Assembly: GCA_009691815.1 (NCBI GenBank)
Contig: SIAL01000004.1
Span: forward strand, 1 to 28,657
Length of the DNA stretch: 28,657 nucleotides
From: Gemmataceae bacterium
GTDB taxonomy: Bacteria > Planctomycetota > Planctomycetia > Gemmatales > Gemmataceae
Direction: 5' to 3'
A model generated the notes under the pieces. The model was not told where the DNA came from, did not search any database, and saw only the letters and a list, made by a program, of their open reading frames with translations. Shown here piece by piece: positions 15,293-26,100 of the stretch (its first letter is position 1; every line of letters starts with the position of its first letter). The translations under genes and the position numbers were made by a program.

Positions 15293-16231
15293 TTAGGACC
15301 AGTATTCCTCGAAATGAATGTTCCCGGAATCTTGGTGACCCCTGTCGGCTCGAAACCCTCTCTTTTCAAGGATTTCTATGATGCCTTCCGTATGGGGATA
15401 GGTGTACTCCCCTGTTTCGCGGTTCTTTTCCGGAACCCCAATCATGGCGGGATTTCCGCATAGGAATACATGGGTTTTGTCAGGATTTAAGGGTTCTCCA
15501 TTGGCCTTGTCTATATCACCGTCTTTAACAAGGTCTTGAATATAGCGCTTGCGCCCGGTGACATCGAGGTCCCTTGTGGTAAGCGGGAAATAGTGATAAT
15601 TACTCTGCTTTTGCGCCAACGATTGATGGAGATCCAAGAACCCAAGATCCTTTTTTTGTCGAACACAACAAGCCGCGATGATCTGCCCCTTGTGTCCTTG
15701 GTAAATAAGCTGTTGAAGCATATAGTTGTGGGGGGCTTCTCCCGTTCCGGTGGAAAGCAGAACCACTGTATCATCGGGTTTAACCTTGTCGAGGTTATAG
15801 GCCCCGGTAATCTTGTCCCCCATGAATATTCGGTCACCCTCACGAAGCATGAATAATCGAGGGGTTAGCGAAGGAGCCTTATCGCTGTTGGTTTTCCGAA
15901 CCAAAACAATATAAAACTCGAGCCAATCTTTATGTTGGGCCTCGGCTACAACTCCGTTTTCATCTAGGACAGAACTACCTATAGAATAGGAACGGCGGGC
16001 CAATTTGGATTCTTCGACGGATCCTGGGAGTTCGTCTTGAGTTCCGGGAAACCGAGGTTCCCAATTGCCCAGTCCCAACAGGGTGTATTGCCCCGGCTTG
16101 TGGGTTTTTACCGGCTGATCCGGCTTTACCCGAAGTTTCATGAGGTCGGAATTTATTTTGACAAGTAGGCAAACCGTGGCATTATACCGCTGGGTTCGAA
16201 ACTCGGCCACCTGATCAGGACTAAGGGGCAT
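15293..16231 (-). CDS. Ferredoxin/flavodoxin-NADP+ reductase
   Basis: 312 aa. FAD-dependent electron transfer between NADP(H) and ferredoxin or flavodoxin, in the cytoplasm. Domains: an N-terminal FAD-binding beta-barrel with the RSYSIGS motif (RxYS), then the NADP-binding fold with STGTGEAPHNYM and a late FLCGNPAMIG motif, ending in an aromatic GNIHFEEYWS tail as in Fpr-type reductases where a terminal aromatic side chain covers the flavin. The chain is somewhat longer than E. coli Fpr (about 250 aa), mainly through insertions around the ETGEYTYPHTEG region. ATG at 16231 is chosen because GGGAG lies at correct spacing; an upstream in-frame TTG (16270) has no RBS. It sits in the minus-strand gene run but is separated from its upstream neighbour by 136 nt, so it may have its own promoter. 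Confidence 0.93.
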   Translation of the reverse strand: MPLSPDQVAEFRTQRYNATVCLLVKINSDLMKLRVKPDQPVKTHKPGQYTLLGLGNWEPRFPGTQDELPGSVEESKLARRSYSIGSSVLDENGVVAEAQHKDWLEFYIVLVRKTNSDKAPSLTPRLFMLREGDRIFMGDKITGAYNLDKVKPDDTVVLLSTGTGEAPHNYMLQQLIYQGHKGQIIAACCVRQKKDLGFLDLHQSLAQKQSNYHYFPLTTRDLDVTGRKRYIQDLVKDGDIDKANGEPLNPDKTHVFLCGNPAMIGVPEKNRETGEYTYPHTEGIIEILEKRGFRADRGHQDSGNIHFEEYWS

Positions 16232-16360
16232 TTTACACTCCCGGTTAGGATGATTAACTGGCCATTTCAAAAGCCAACAACCGATTTCTCTAACACCTTG
16301 CGACCCATTCTTTTTATCGTAATGTCCTGTTTTGTCGAGTTTTTTTAATCCACTGGCCTA

Positions 16361-16377
16361 ATCCCCTTCAAGGGGAT
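16361..16377 (-). other. Palindrome at the stop codon of the GT-C gene
   Basis: ATCCCCTTCAAGGGGAT is a perfect palindrome around one base, and spans the stop codon (16368-16370). Downstream on the minus strand the RNA is A-rich rather than U-rich, so it is not a standard intrinsic terminator. It could stabilise the 3' end or limit readthrough. Confidence 0.35.
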
Positions 16378-18059
16378 GCTAGCTCCTTTCCCACCTTTCG
16401 GGGGGGAAAGGAATAGACGGTAAAGCAGCGCAATTGTTGATCGGGCGCCTGGTTTTGGAAAAATTTTCTCAATAATTCGTAAGGGGGTGGCAATGGTGGA
16501 CCATAAAGAATGGTCGCACTAACCGCGATGGTTCGCCCACTTAGCCATTCTTTTAGTGTTTCTTCCGACGATATTCCTTGGTCCAAGGGAACCATTCGCC
16601 TTAAAGGAAAATGGTTTACCCTTGGATCCGCTCCCCAATATACAACCCAAACCGGTTGATCGGCACGGGCAAATGGGCGCATATTATCGGCCAATTCCAA
16701 CAGGCCCTGCCCCCAATCATAATTCGAATCGCTGACCATTTTTTGAGGCCCCGATTTTTGCCTCCAAAAATCGTTTGTATAGCGCAGGCCATCGGGAAAC
16801 TGAAATACCATAGTGGCTACCGCTGCCACAAAAAAAGCAAGCGTTCCAAGGATTGGACCTAACCACCTATTGCGGCAAGATTGCCACCAATCGTGCAGGG
16901 AAACCCCCAATATCACCATGAGCATAACCACCAACGGAAAAATGAGCCTTAACCCGATTTGCACCCTGCAATTGATACTAAAAGCCAACAAAAAACCACA
17001 TGCAATCAACCCCGGAAACCACGGATTCCTTCGTTGCCGCCAAAGGATCACGGGCAACATTACAAAAAACCATGTAGGCAATTTAATCAATAGAAGGACC
17101 GGAAAATGGTACCAAACCGCACTTTCATGGGAGGTTCCCAACAAATAGCTGGGATGTCCGCGAAGGTTGTGTTTGATCTGCTGAGCAAACCCCTCTCCGG
17201 CGTTAGTAAATATCCTCAGGTTCTCGGAAATCCACACCATGGTTCCGGCAATTGGTCCCGAATTTAGCCCTTTTGCCCAGGAAACGAAAGTGGTTTCTTG
17301 CTTAAAATCTGATCCACAAAAGAGAAATACCAAAACCAAGGCGGTAAAGCCCAATCGCATCCAAAGCCGAAAGACTTTTCGAAAAGTCTCCCCTAATCCC
17401 CCCCTACCCTCGCGGTTCCAAAAAACAGCCCAAAGGATAGGTAGTTCCGCGGAGAGGATCAAAATGGGGACAAAAACCAGAGCGGACGCTTTGGCAAAAA
17501 GCGACATCGCCCACCAAATAACCGTTTCCCACCAATTCCATTGGCTCGGGGTATTTTGATATTTGAGGTAACCCACCAATGTTGCAATCATGCAGCCGGT
17601 CACGGCAATATCGGTTGTGGCCAAAGCAGCATGACCCATCAGGTTTGGTTCCAGTCCCACGGCGGAAAGCGCAAAAAAACCACACCACCCTCCCCCAATT
17701 CTCGAACCAAGTCGAAAACATTGAAGCAATAAATTCCACCAAAAAATCAGGGCGGTGGTTCTGGCCACCGCCAACATCCAAGCAAAATCCGCCTCCCAAT
17801 CGGGAGCCTTTCCCGTCCACGAATACCAAAGGTGAATGGGAAGCGTTATCACATCAACCGGAAGGGGCATCGTGCCCAACCTCATGAGGGGTTTGTGGGT
17901 GTGGTTTGCCCAGCACTCCAACCCGCATTTTAAGTAAACTGGTTCATCAAAAGTGGCACTAAGTTGGCTTGAAGACTTCACAATCCAAATGCTTGTCAAG
18001 GCTACTAGGAGTACCGAAAAAAAACATGGCAATACAGTTTTCGACACCAACCCCTCCAT
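16368..18059 (-). CDS. GT-C/GT39-like membrane glycosyltransferase (ArnT/PMT-type)
   Basis: 563 aa polytopic membrane protein with roughly ten to twelve hydrophobic segments. The first extracytoplasmic loop carries ATFDEPVYL with D38-E39, the acidic pair expected in GT-C enzymes that use polyprenyl-phosphate sugars. ATTDIAVTG and the late SNYDWGQGLLELADNMRP segment fit dolichyl-phosphate-mannose-protein-mannosyltransferase-like proteins. Expected role: transfer of a sugar from a lipid carrier to a protein or lipid outside the membrane. It could use a product of the GT2/flippase operon at 8403-10380, but this is inference. The ATG at 18059 has no RBS. A GTG at 18047 has GGAGG 5 nt upstream and would give a neater signal-anchor start (MSKTVLPCFF). 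Located 26 nt after the anti-sigma stop on the same strand. Confidence 0.85.
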   Translation of the reverse strand: MEGLVSKTVLPCFFSVLLVALTSIWIVKSSSQLSATFDEPVYLKCGLECWANHTHKPLMRLGTMPLPVDVITLPIHLWYSWTGKAPDWEADFAWMLAVARTTALIFWWNLLLQCFRLGSRIGGGWCGFFALSAVGLEPNLMGHAALATTDIAVTGCMIATLVGYLKYQNTPSQWNWWETVIWWAMSLFAKASALVFVPILILSAELPILWAVFWNREGRGGLGETFRKVFRLWMRLGFTALVLVFLFCGSDFKQETTFVSWAKGLNSGPIAGTMVWISENLRIFTNAGEGFAQQIKHNLRGHPSYLLGTSHESAVWYHFPVLLLIKLPTWFFVMLPVILWRQRRNPWFPGLIACGFLLAFSINCRVQIGLRLIFPLVVMLMVILGVSLHDWWQSCRNRWLGPILGTLAFFVAAVATMVFQFPDGLRYTNDFWRQKSGPQKMVSDSNYDWGQGLLELADNMRPFARADQPVWVVYWGADPRVNHFPLRRMVPLDQGISSEETLKEWLSGRTIAVSATILYGPPLPPPYELLRKFFQNQAPDQQLRCFTVYSFPPRKVGKELASP

Positions 18060-18085
18060 GGGTTAAAAACACTATAAAAAGGCCA

Positions 18086-19336
18086 CTACCTTAAGGGAAC
18101 AATATTTAATACAACGGGAGTCCTAGCGTTGTCCGAGGGAGATTTGGTTGGAGCCCTCCGAGGAGGGACCGCCCCGGGAATTCGCAAAGCCGAGGCGGAA
18201 GATATGGTGGCAAAAACACCAAGATTGGAACCGGCATTGCCGGACTTCTTGCTATTTTCGCCATCCGCAGATTTGGAAGGAGAAACCGAAGGTCTAATGG
18301 CCGGAGAAATCAGCATCCCGGCAATTGCTTCTCCCTCTTTGGTCCCCAGATTGGTAACGATTACCTCATCAAAAACGCTGGTCGGTTGATTGGGCGGGTT
18401 TTTCGACAAAACTCTTGAGGTTCCCTGAATGGCCCGGCAAATTTTTCCGGAATCCAAGCCATGAATCACGATAATCACCGGGCCAACAGGAATGTTCCTT
18501 TTCATTTTTTCTTCGGTAACCGGGTCCATGAAACTGGCACACCCTTCCGTTTTAAGCGTTTGGACAAGTCGCTTTACCGCCTCATTTTCCTGATAGGTGG
18601 GCAGGTCCAAACGCACAATCCCCTTTAGCTCACGATCCAAAAGGACCGTTGCCTCTAGGAGTTTGGCTTTAAGGACCGACGGGAGAACCAAGTCGATTTT
18701 TTTTAAGGATTGGGAAGGCCCAATGGGTGATGCCAATATTTCCGAAGGGATAGGGGCAGGTTCTTGGAAGCCTTGGAGATCGTTATCTTCCAATGGTATT
18801 TCAGGCAAAGTTACTAACTCCACCCCCTTAGCCATTTCCGCAAAGTTAGAGCCCAATTCCAATTCTTTGGCCGTCGCAATTTCCGCCTTTGGATTTTGGG
18901 AAATCAGGGGATCATTTTGAGGAACCTCGACCTTAGCAGCCAAGCCCGATTTCAATGTTAGTCCTCTATTTTCTTGGTACTTGGAACTTTCCCCTAAAGG
19001 CTGGTTCCAAACCCCAAAACCAGCCCAAAGGGTTAATCCAAAGGCCAAAGCCAAGACCGCCCAAACCTGTCGACTTTGGAAAGTGGATTGGGGACTACTG
19101 GCGGGAAAAGGTCGAGCTAAAATTTCCCGGAGAACTTCAGTAGGTTCGATGGGAGCATCTGGCAGGTCTAGACAAATCGCCTGGCGCACGCGTCTGGCCA
19201 CATGCAACTGTCCCTGAAAAAAGTCCCTTGCCGATTTGGAGTTTGCCAACATCGCACGAACTTTCACCGTATCAACAGGGTCGGATTCCCCATCAATATA
19301 TGATGATATCAAAAGTTTGCGTTGTTCGCTTAGCAT
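18086..19336 (-). CDS. Membrane-spanning anti-sigma factor partner of the ECF sigma
   Basis: 416 aa. Residues about 1-60 (LLISSYIDGESDPVDTVKVR, then SARDFFQGQLHVARRVRQA) resemble the anti-sigma N-terminal domain that holds an ECF sigma factor. The HxxxCxxC zinc motif is absent. One transmembrane segment lies at about residues 90-108 (VWAVLALAFGLTLWAGFGVW). The ~300-residue extracytoplasmic part has a mixed alpha/beta-looking stretch at about 205-330 and a low-complexity Ser/Pro/Ala-rich tail. No enzymatic motif is recognised. It begins 18 nt after the sigma stop with AAGGA 4 nt before the ATG, the classical sigma/anti-sigma arrangement. The signal and any regulating protease are unknown. Identification rests on context plus the N-terminal pattern. 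Confidence 0.75.
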   Translation of the reverse strand: MLSEQRKLLISSYIDGESDPVDTVKVRAMLANSKSARDFFQGQLHVARRVRQAICLDLPDAPIEPTEVLREILARPFPASSPQSTFQSRQVWAVLALAFGLTLWAGFGVWNQPLGESSKYQENRGLTLKSGLAAKVEVPQNDPLISQNPKAEIATAKELELGSNFAEMAKGVELVTLPEIPLEDNDLQGFQEPAPIPSEILASPIGPSQSLKKIDLVLPSVLKAKLLEATVLLDRELKGIVRLDLPTYQENEAVKRLVQTLKTEGCASFMDPVTEEKMKRNIPVGPVIIVIHGLDSGKICRAIQGTSRVLSKNPPNQPTSVFDEVIVTNLGTKEGEAIAGMLISPAIRPSVSPSKSADGENSKKSGNAGSNLGVFATISSASALRIPGAVPPRRAPTKSPSDNARTPVVLNIVPLR

Positions 19337-19354
19337 CGGTTCCTTGGGGCCTTA

Positions 19355-19975
19355 CTAATTTCCAAAGGAATTCTCCTCACTCTTTGGAGTCGAACGCATA
19401 TCCCATTGTTCCAAAATCCATCGCAATTCTTGCCGAGCCCTGTGCAAGCGGCTCCTTACCGTGCCAATGGGAATATCAAGCAATTCGGAAATGGTTTGGT
19501 AATCCATCTCCTCCATCTCCTTCAAGATGAGAACTTGTCGATAGTCGGAGCCTAGCAGTTCCAATCCTTTGCGAACCCGCAATATTTCGTCTTGAACCTC
19601 GGCATTTTCTTCGGGGCTAACCGAGGGACAACCATCCTCTTGGTCCCGGTCCTGAAAAACCAAAGGGTTTTCGGTCTGGGGGTGGTGTTTTTTCCAGTTT
19701 CGGCGAATGGTAAAGGCACAATTGATGGCAATTTTGTATAGCCAAGTATAAAACTGGGATCGATTTTGAAACTTATGTACGGCCCGAAATACCTGTAAAA
19801 ACGCCTCCTGGGTGGCATCTTTGGCATCTTCCGGATTCCTCAGGATCTTAAAAAGCCCGTGGTAAAGGCGATTGTAATATTTGTCCACCAGCCGCGTCGC
19901 CGCCCAATTATCCCCTTGGGCCGCGGCAGTTACAAGTGTTAAGTCTTCATCTTGAGGTTGGGACTTCGCCGACAT
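19355..19975 (-). CDS. ECF RNA polymerase sigma factor
   Basis: 206 aa. Sigma region 2 spans about residues 25-95 (RLVDKYYNRLYHGLFKIL, then NPEDAKDATQEAFLQVFRAV and FYTWLYKIAIN). Region 4 spans about 135-190 (YRQVLILKEMEEMDYQTIS, then LLDIPIGTVRSRLHRARQEL). No region 1 or 3, as expected of the extracytoplasmic-function class. ATG at 19975 has a very strong purine-rich RBS (AAGGGGGGAG); an in-frame ATG at 20008 with AAGG upstream would add 11 residues and remains possible. The anti-sigma factor follows 18 nt downstream. The gene diverges from uvrA, and the shared upstream region may contain its autoregulated promoter, though I could not assign -35/-10 elements with confidence. Target genes may include the following GT-C gene. 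Confidence 0.95.
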   Translation of the reverse strand: MSAKSQPQDEDLTLVTAAAQGDNWAATRLVDKYYNRLYHGLFKILRNPEDAKDATQEAFLQVFRAVHKFQNRSQFYTWLYKIAINCAFTIRRNWKKHHPQTENPLVFQDRDQEDGCPSVSPEENAEVQDEILRVRKGLELLGSDYRQVLILKEMEEMDYQTISELLDIPIGTVRSRLHRARQELRWILEQWDMRSTPKSEENSFGN

Positions 19976-20105
19976 TGCTCCCCCCTTGATGCCCTCATTA
20001 TCCACCATATCGGCCTTTTAATCAACCCTTTTGACAAAAGTCATTCGAAAGAAATCCAAATTGTGGGGACATTGGAAATCCATTCTCCAAACCGGAATTC
20101 CTAAC

Positions 20106-23100
20106 ATGAAAAGGTCAAGAGTTTCCTATTTTTTGAAGGTAAAAATTCGCGTGGCCAAGAAGATTTCAGGGAATGCCAAAAACCCAAAGACAGCGACCAA
20201 ACCCTCTCCTTTGACCCACCAAAACGCGATCATTGTGCGGGGAGCCCAAGAACACAACCTCCAATCTGTAAACCTCGATATTCCCAAAAACCAACTGGTG
20301 GTCTTTTCGGGGGTCAGTGGTTCCGGAAAAAGCTCCCTTGCCTTTGACACCCTTTTTGCGGAAGGCCAACGCCGCTATATCGAATCTCTTTCAAGCTATG
20401 CCCGCCAATTTTTGGGCCAAATGCCCAAACCCGTTGTCGAGTCTATCCAAGGTTTGGCCCCAACTATCAGCATCCAACAAAAATCGGCAAGCAAAAATCC
20501 TCGCTCCACGGTAGGCACTATAACCGAAATTCATGATTTTCTCCGGGTCCTTTATGCTCGAATCGGGGTCGGACACTGTCCAACCTGCAAACGGCCAATC
20601 GAGGCCCAAACACGGGAACAAATTGTCGAACGGCTCAAAGCGTGGGGGCAATCGGACCGACTTTTGATTTTGGCTCCACTGGCTAAGGCGCAAAAAGGCG
20701 AATTCAAAGACCTATTTTTGGACCTATTAAAAAAAGGTTTCCTCCGCGCCCGAGTAGATGGCAAAATTGTAAAGCTGGACGAGGAGCTTGGCCTCGACAA
20801 ACGCATCCGCCACAACATTGAATTGGTTTTGGATCGAATTCAGGCGACAGGCGACAGGTCCCGGCTGGCCGAATCGGTGGAAAACGCGCTCCTTCAAGGC
20901 AATGGTGAACTCATTGCGGTGCGGGAGGGCAAGGACGACAAGGAATCTTCCACCCAAAGTGAATTGGCCCTGTCCAGTAAATATGCTTGCATCAAATGTC
21001 AAATTAGCTTTGCTGAACCTACCCCACAAATGTTTAGCTTCAACAGCCCCAAGGGAATGTGTCCCTCCTGCGAGGGAATGGGGCAAACCTTTACCATCTC
21101 CCCGGAACTTCTCATTCCCGACCAGTCTTTTAGTTTTTTCAAGGGCGCAGTGGTCCTGGCTGGATCCATGGCGGGTATGGGGAAATGGCGAAGGCACATT
21201 TTTGAAGGGATTGCCGAGGCGATTGGCATCGACCTAAAAGCACCTTGGCAATCCCTGCCCACTACACACAAAAACGCCCTGCTTTATGGCACAGGGGACA
21301 CCCATATCACCTACACTTGGAAACGCCGAGGAGGCACCGTTTGGAAACATGGCGGAGTTTGGGAAGGGATCATTCCCCAACTAATGACCAATTTCAAAAA
21401 GGTCGCCGCGGGTCCAAGGAAGATGCAGCTTCAAAAATACATGACCGTGCTCCCCTGCTTCGCCTGTGCCGGCCAAAGGCTTAATCCCCAAGCACGGGCG
21501 GTCAAGGTGGGTGGTCAAACGATTTGCGAGTTGGAATCTCTTCCAATCGCTTTGGTTAACGGCTGGATTCAACCGGGAAATGGTTCCCTTGAGACGCTTT
21601 TGGGCCCCGTAGAAAGGCTAATTGCTGCGGAACTATTCAAAGAGATCCGCACCCGCGTTGGGTTTTTGATGGATGTGGGCCTTCATTACCTCTCCCTTAA
21701 CCGCTCGGCCCCGACCCTTTCCGGGGGGGAAACTCAGCGAATCCGCTTGGCTAGTCAAATCGGTTGTGGCTTGGTCGGGGTGCTCTATATCCTTGACGAG
21801 CCTTCCATTGGGTTGCATCCCCGAGATAATGAACGCCTTCTTGGAAGCCTCAGAAAACTCAGGGATCAGGGCAACTCGGTTATCGTCGTTGAACATGACG
21901 AGGACACGATGCTTGCCGCCGACCAAATCGTCGATTTTGGTCCCGGCCCCGGGCTTCGTGGTGGCCATGTTGTCGCTCAAGGTCCTCTTGCCACTATCCT
22001 GCAATCTCAGGAAAGCATCACGGGACAATTCTTAAGCGGGGCGCGCTCCATCCCTATTCCCAAAACACGCCGCAAAGGGAACGGTAAAGCATTGGTGATT
22101 GTTGGTGCCCGCCAAAACAACCTCAAAAACCTAACGATTCAATTCCCCCTCGGAATGTTTCTTTGCGTCACCGGAGCGAGTGGTTCAGGCAAAAGCTCAT
22201 TGGTCAATGAAATCCTCTTGAAGGGTCTAAAGCGCCTTCACCAATCCATTCCCGAAGAGGAAGAAGATGAGGCGGTTTCAAGCAGAGTGGGCATTCATGA
22301 CCGAATTGATGGCGCCGAGCACATCGACAAGGTCATTGCCATCGACCAATCCCCGATTGGGCGGACTCCGCGTTCCAATCCGGGAACCTACATCAAGGTA
22401 TTTGACGAGATTCGCAAACTTTTTGCGGTTGCCCCCGAAGCCAAAATCCGCGGTTGGAAACCGGGCCGATTCAGTTTTAATCGGCCGGGGGGTCGCTGTG
22501 AAACTTGCGAGGGCAATGGCAGCAATCGACTGGAAATGGATTTTTTGGCGGATGTTTGGGTCACCTGTCCTGTCTGCGAAGGCAAGCGTTTTGACCACGA
22601 AACCTTGCTTGTCCGGTGGCGGGGTAAAAACATACACGAGGTTCTCGATTTCAACATCGAAGAGGCCCTCATTCACTTTGCGAACATACCCAAAATTCGG
22701 GATATGTTGACCACCATGGTTTCGGTGGGGATGGACTATGTGAAAATCGGCCAGCCCGCGCCAACGCTTTCAGGGGGCGAAGCGCAACGCATAAAACTGG
22801 CCAAAGAGCTTTGCAAAAAATCCACCGGAAAGACACTCTATATTTTGGATGAACCCACCACCGGGCTCCATTTCGAGGATGTGCGAAAACTCCTCGAAGT
22901 CCTTCACGCCCTTGTGGATTTGGGAAACACGGTGCTGGTGATCGAACACAATATGGATGTGATCAAAACCGCCGATTGGGTTATTGATATGGGGCCGGAT
23001 GGCGGTTCCGGAGGCGGAGAATTAGTCGTTGAAGGGACACCCGAAACGGTAGCGAAAAACAAAAAATCCTATACGGGGATAGCCCTCAAAGCCTTTTTTG

Positions 23101-26100
23101 ATCCTGACAGAATTAAAAAGACCCTTGCCCTCCAAAAGAAAAAGGGGAAATTCGATCCTCCTACGGATCATGGATTTCTCCGGGTGGAAGGCGCCTCACA
23201 ACACAACCTTCGAGAGGTCAATCTCGAAATCCCTAGGGGAACGATGACGGTTTTTTGTGGTCCAAGTGGTTCCGGCAAATCGAGCATGGCTTTTGACACC
23301 CTTTACGCGGAGGGTCAAAGGCGCTATATTGAATCGCTTTCCAGCTATGCCCGCCAATTTTTGGGACAAATGGAAAAACCTCGCCTTACCAAAGTGTCCG
23401 GTCTTAGTCCCGCCATTTGTATTGAGCAAAAATCCGCTCCCCGTAGCCCCCGTTCCACCGTGGGCACCGTTACCGAGATTCACGATTATCTTCGCGTTTT
23501 GTATACACGAATGGGCACTCCCCATTGTCCAGATTGTAGTATCCCGGTTGGTACCCAATCCCGTGAGGAAATTGTCCGTCGCCTAGGTTCGTTAACAGAG
23601 GGAACCAAACTGTACCTCCTTGCCCCTCTCCAAAGAAAGGGCCAAGAAAAATACAGCCACCTTGTCGAGGAGGTCCGTCGCCTGGGCTATTCGCGTATAC
23701 GCATCGACGGAACAACTCACGAAATCGAAACCTTACCAGAAATCGACCCCAAGAGGCGACACAAGATCGAGGCGGTGGTCGACCGCGTTATGGTCCGACA
23801 GACCCAATTATCAAGGCTTGCCGAATCCGTTGAGGCCGCCCTGCAACTGGGTCAGGGAACCATGATGGTGGCCTGGGTGGATTCTGAAAAAGCCGAAAAG
23901 GAATGGCGGGTTGAACGCTTTAGCCAACTCCTTTCTTGCCACCAATGCGGCAAAGGTTTTGAGGCGCTTAACTCCAACCATTTCTCGTTCAACAGTCCGT
24001 TGGGATGGTGCCAAACTTGTGAGGGCTTGGGCTTCCGCGATGGCATTGATCTTTCGTTTGCGGTGCGAAACCCAGCATTAACCCTTCGACAGGGGGTATT
24101 GAGTTTTTGGCCACCGCTTCATCCCCAAAGCCAAGAAATTCCCCCTCCATTTCTTAGCTGGTCAACCGCGATTGCTCAATTTTTGGGAATCTCCCTTGAC
24201 ACTCCTTATGGGCAATTGTCCGAGAAAGCCAAGCAGTTGCTCCTACATGGTTTTGGGGAAAAAGAGATACCCCTTGAGCCCAATTCCCAAACCCATTTTC
24301 AATATCGGGGTTTTGTGGGCGCCCTTGCGGAACAACTTCGCCATGATCCCAACCGAAAGGAAGAACTGGCAAGCCTCATCGGCCATGTGCCCTGTCCAAA
24401 GTGTCATGGTGCCCGTTTGCGACCGGAGCCCGCTTCCGTCCGTTTGGATCTGGGACATAACCTTTTCCCGACTCTTCATGAGCTTTGTTCCCAGCGAATT
24501 GCCGTTATCCACGATTGGTTTACCGCTTTTGAACCGGTTGGGGAATGGAAAAAGGTCACAAATGATCTCCTCAATGAGGTTCGTGGACGACTTGGTTTTT
24601 TGGTTCAGGTTGGGTTGGATTATGTCTCCCTTGCCCGGTCCGCGCCAACCCTTTCAGGGGGCGAATCCCAACGGATCCGCCTAGCCAGTCAGATTGGCAG
24701 CGGATTGACCGGGGTGCTTTATGTTTTGGATGAACCCACCATCGGCCTCCATCCCCGTGACAACCACCGACTTTTGGACGCACTGGTCAAGCTTCGGAAT
24801 CTGGGCAACACCCTAGTGATTGTGGAACACGACCGGGATGTAATTGCCGCCGCCGATAGGGTGGTGGATTTTGGTCCCGGGGCGGGCGATTTTGGGGGTC
24901 AAATCGTTGGCCAAGGAACATTAGCGGAACTGTGCGAAATTAAGGAATCCCTCACCGGCCAATATATGTCCGGGAACCGGGTAATATCCATTCCAAAACA
25001 GCGCCGATTTCCCATCAAAAAAGGGCGCATTTATCCCCCGGCCTTCATTGAGGTGCGTGGGGCAAGACAAAACAACCTAAAAAACATCACCATCCGCTTT
25101 CCCTTGGGGGGGATCATTGCCGTCACGGGAGTTAGCGGTTCGGGTAAAAGCTCGTTGGTGGAGGATGTGCTTCGAGGGGCATTGCTTCGACAATTAAACC
25201 GCATCAAAATTGCCCCAACCATGGTGGACGAAATTCGTGGATTGGCCGCGCTGGACAAGCTGATTCACATTGACCAGAACCCCATTGGCAACACCCCCCA
25301 ATCCAACCCGGCCACTTTTACCGGACTATTTGACCACATCCGTGATTTTTTTGCGCGCCTGCCCGAGTCAAAAATCCGGGGCTGGTTACCCAAGCGGTTT
25401 AGTTTTAACAAACCCGGTGGTCGTTGTGAGGCCTGTGAGGGAAATGGTCAACGCAAAATTGAAATGCATTTTCTTGCGGACATCTGGGTCACTTGCGCGG
25501 AATGTGCCGGCAAGAGATACGCCCCGGAAACACTGCTGATTACTTATAAGGGTAAAACCATCTCTGATGTCCTTCATCTGCGAGTTTCGGAAGCTCTGGC
25601 TCTTTTTGCCTCTTTTCCCAGAATGCGCCGAATTCTTCAAACTTTGGAGGAGGTCGGCTTGGGTTACATCACCCTTGGCCAATCTTCCCCCACCCTTTCC
25701 GGAGGCGAGGCACAACGGGTGAAATTGGCGGCGGAACTCGCTAAACCTTCCACAGGCCGCACCCTCTATTTGCTTGATGAGCCGACGACAGGCCTTCATT
25801 TCGAGGATGTCGCCCGTCTGGTTGAAGTGATCCACCGACTCTGTGATGGGGGAAATACGGTTGTTTTGGTGGAACATAACCTCGATGTTATCAAAAACGC
25901 CGATTGGGTTATTGACCTTGGTCCCGATGCCGGACCAAGTGGTGGCGAAGTGGTCATCCAAGGACCACCCGAGGCGATTGTCGATGGGGAATGGATCGGG
26001 GTTGAGGACGAAATTATTCCAACCTCTGCAAAGGGACAACAGAGCCACACGGCCAAATCGCTTGCCCCTTTGCTGGCGTTGGCAACCAAAATCGATCGGC

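Noticed and set aside
20031..20105. TTG at 20031 as uvrA start, or TTGACA at the same place as its promoter
   Set aside because: No Shine-Dalgarno precedes the TTG and the extra residues precede the usual UvrA N-terminus; no acceptable -10 follows the TTGACA at 16-18 bp. Neither is excluded.
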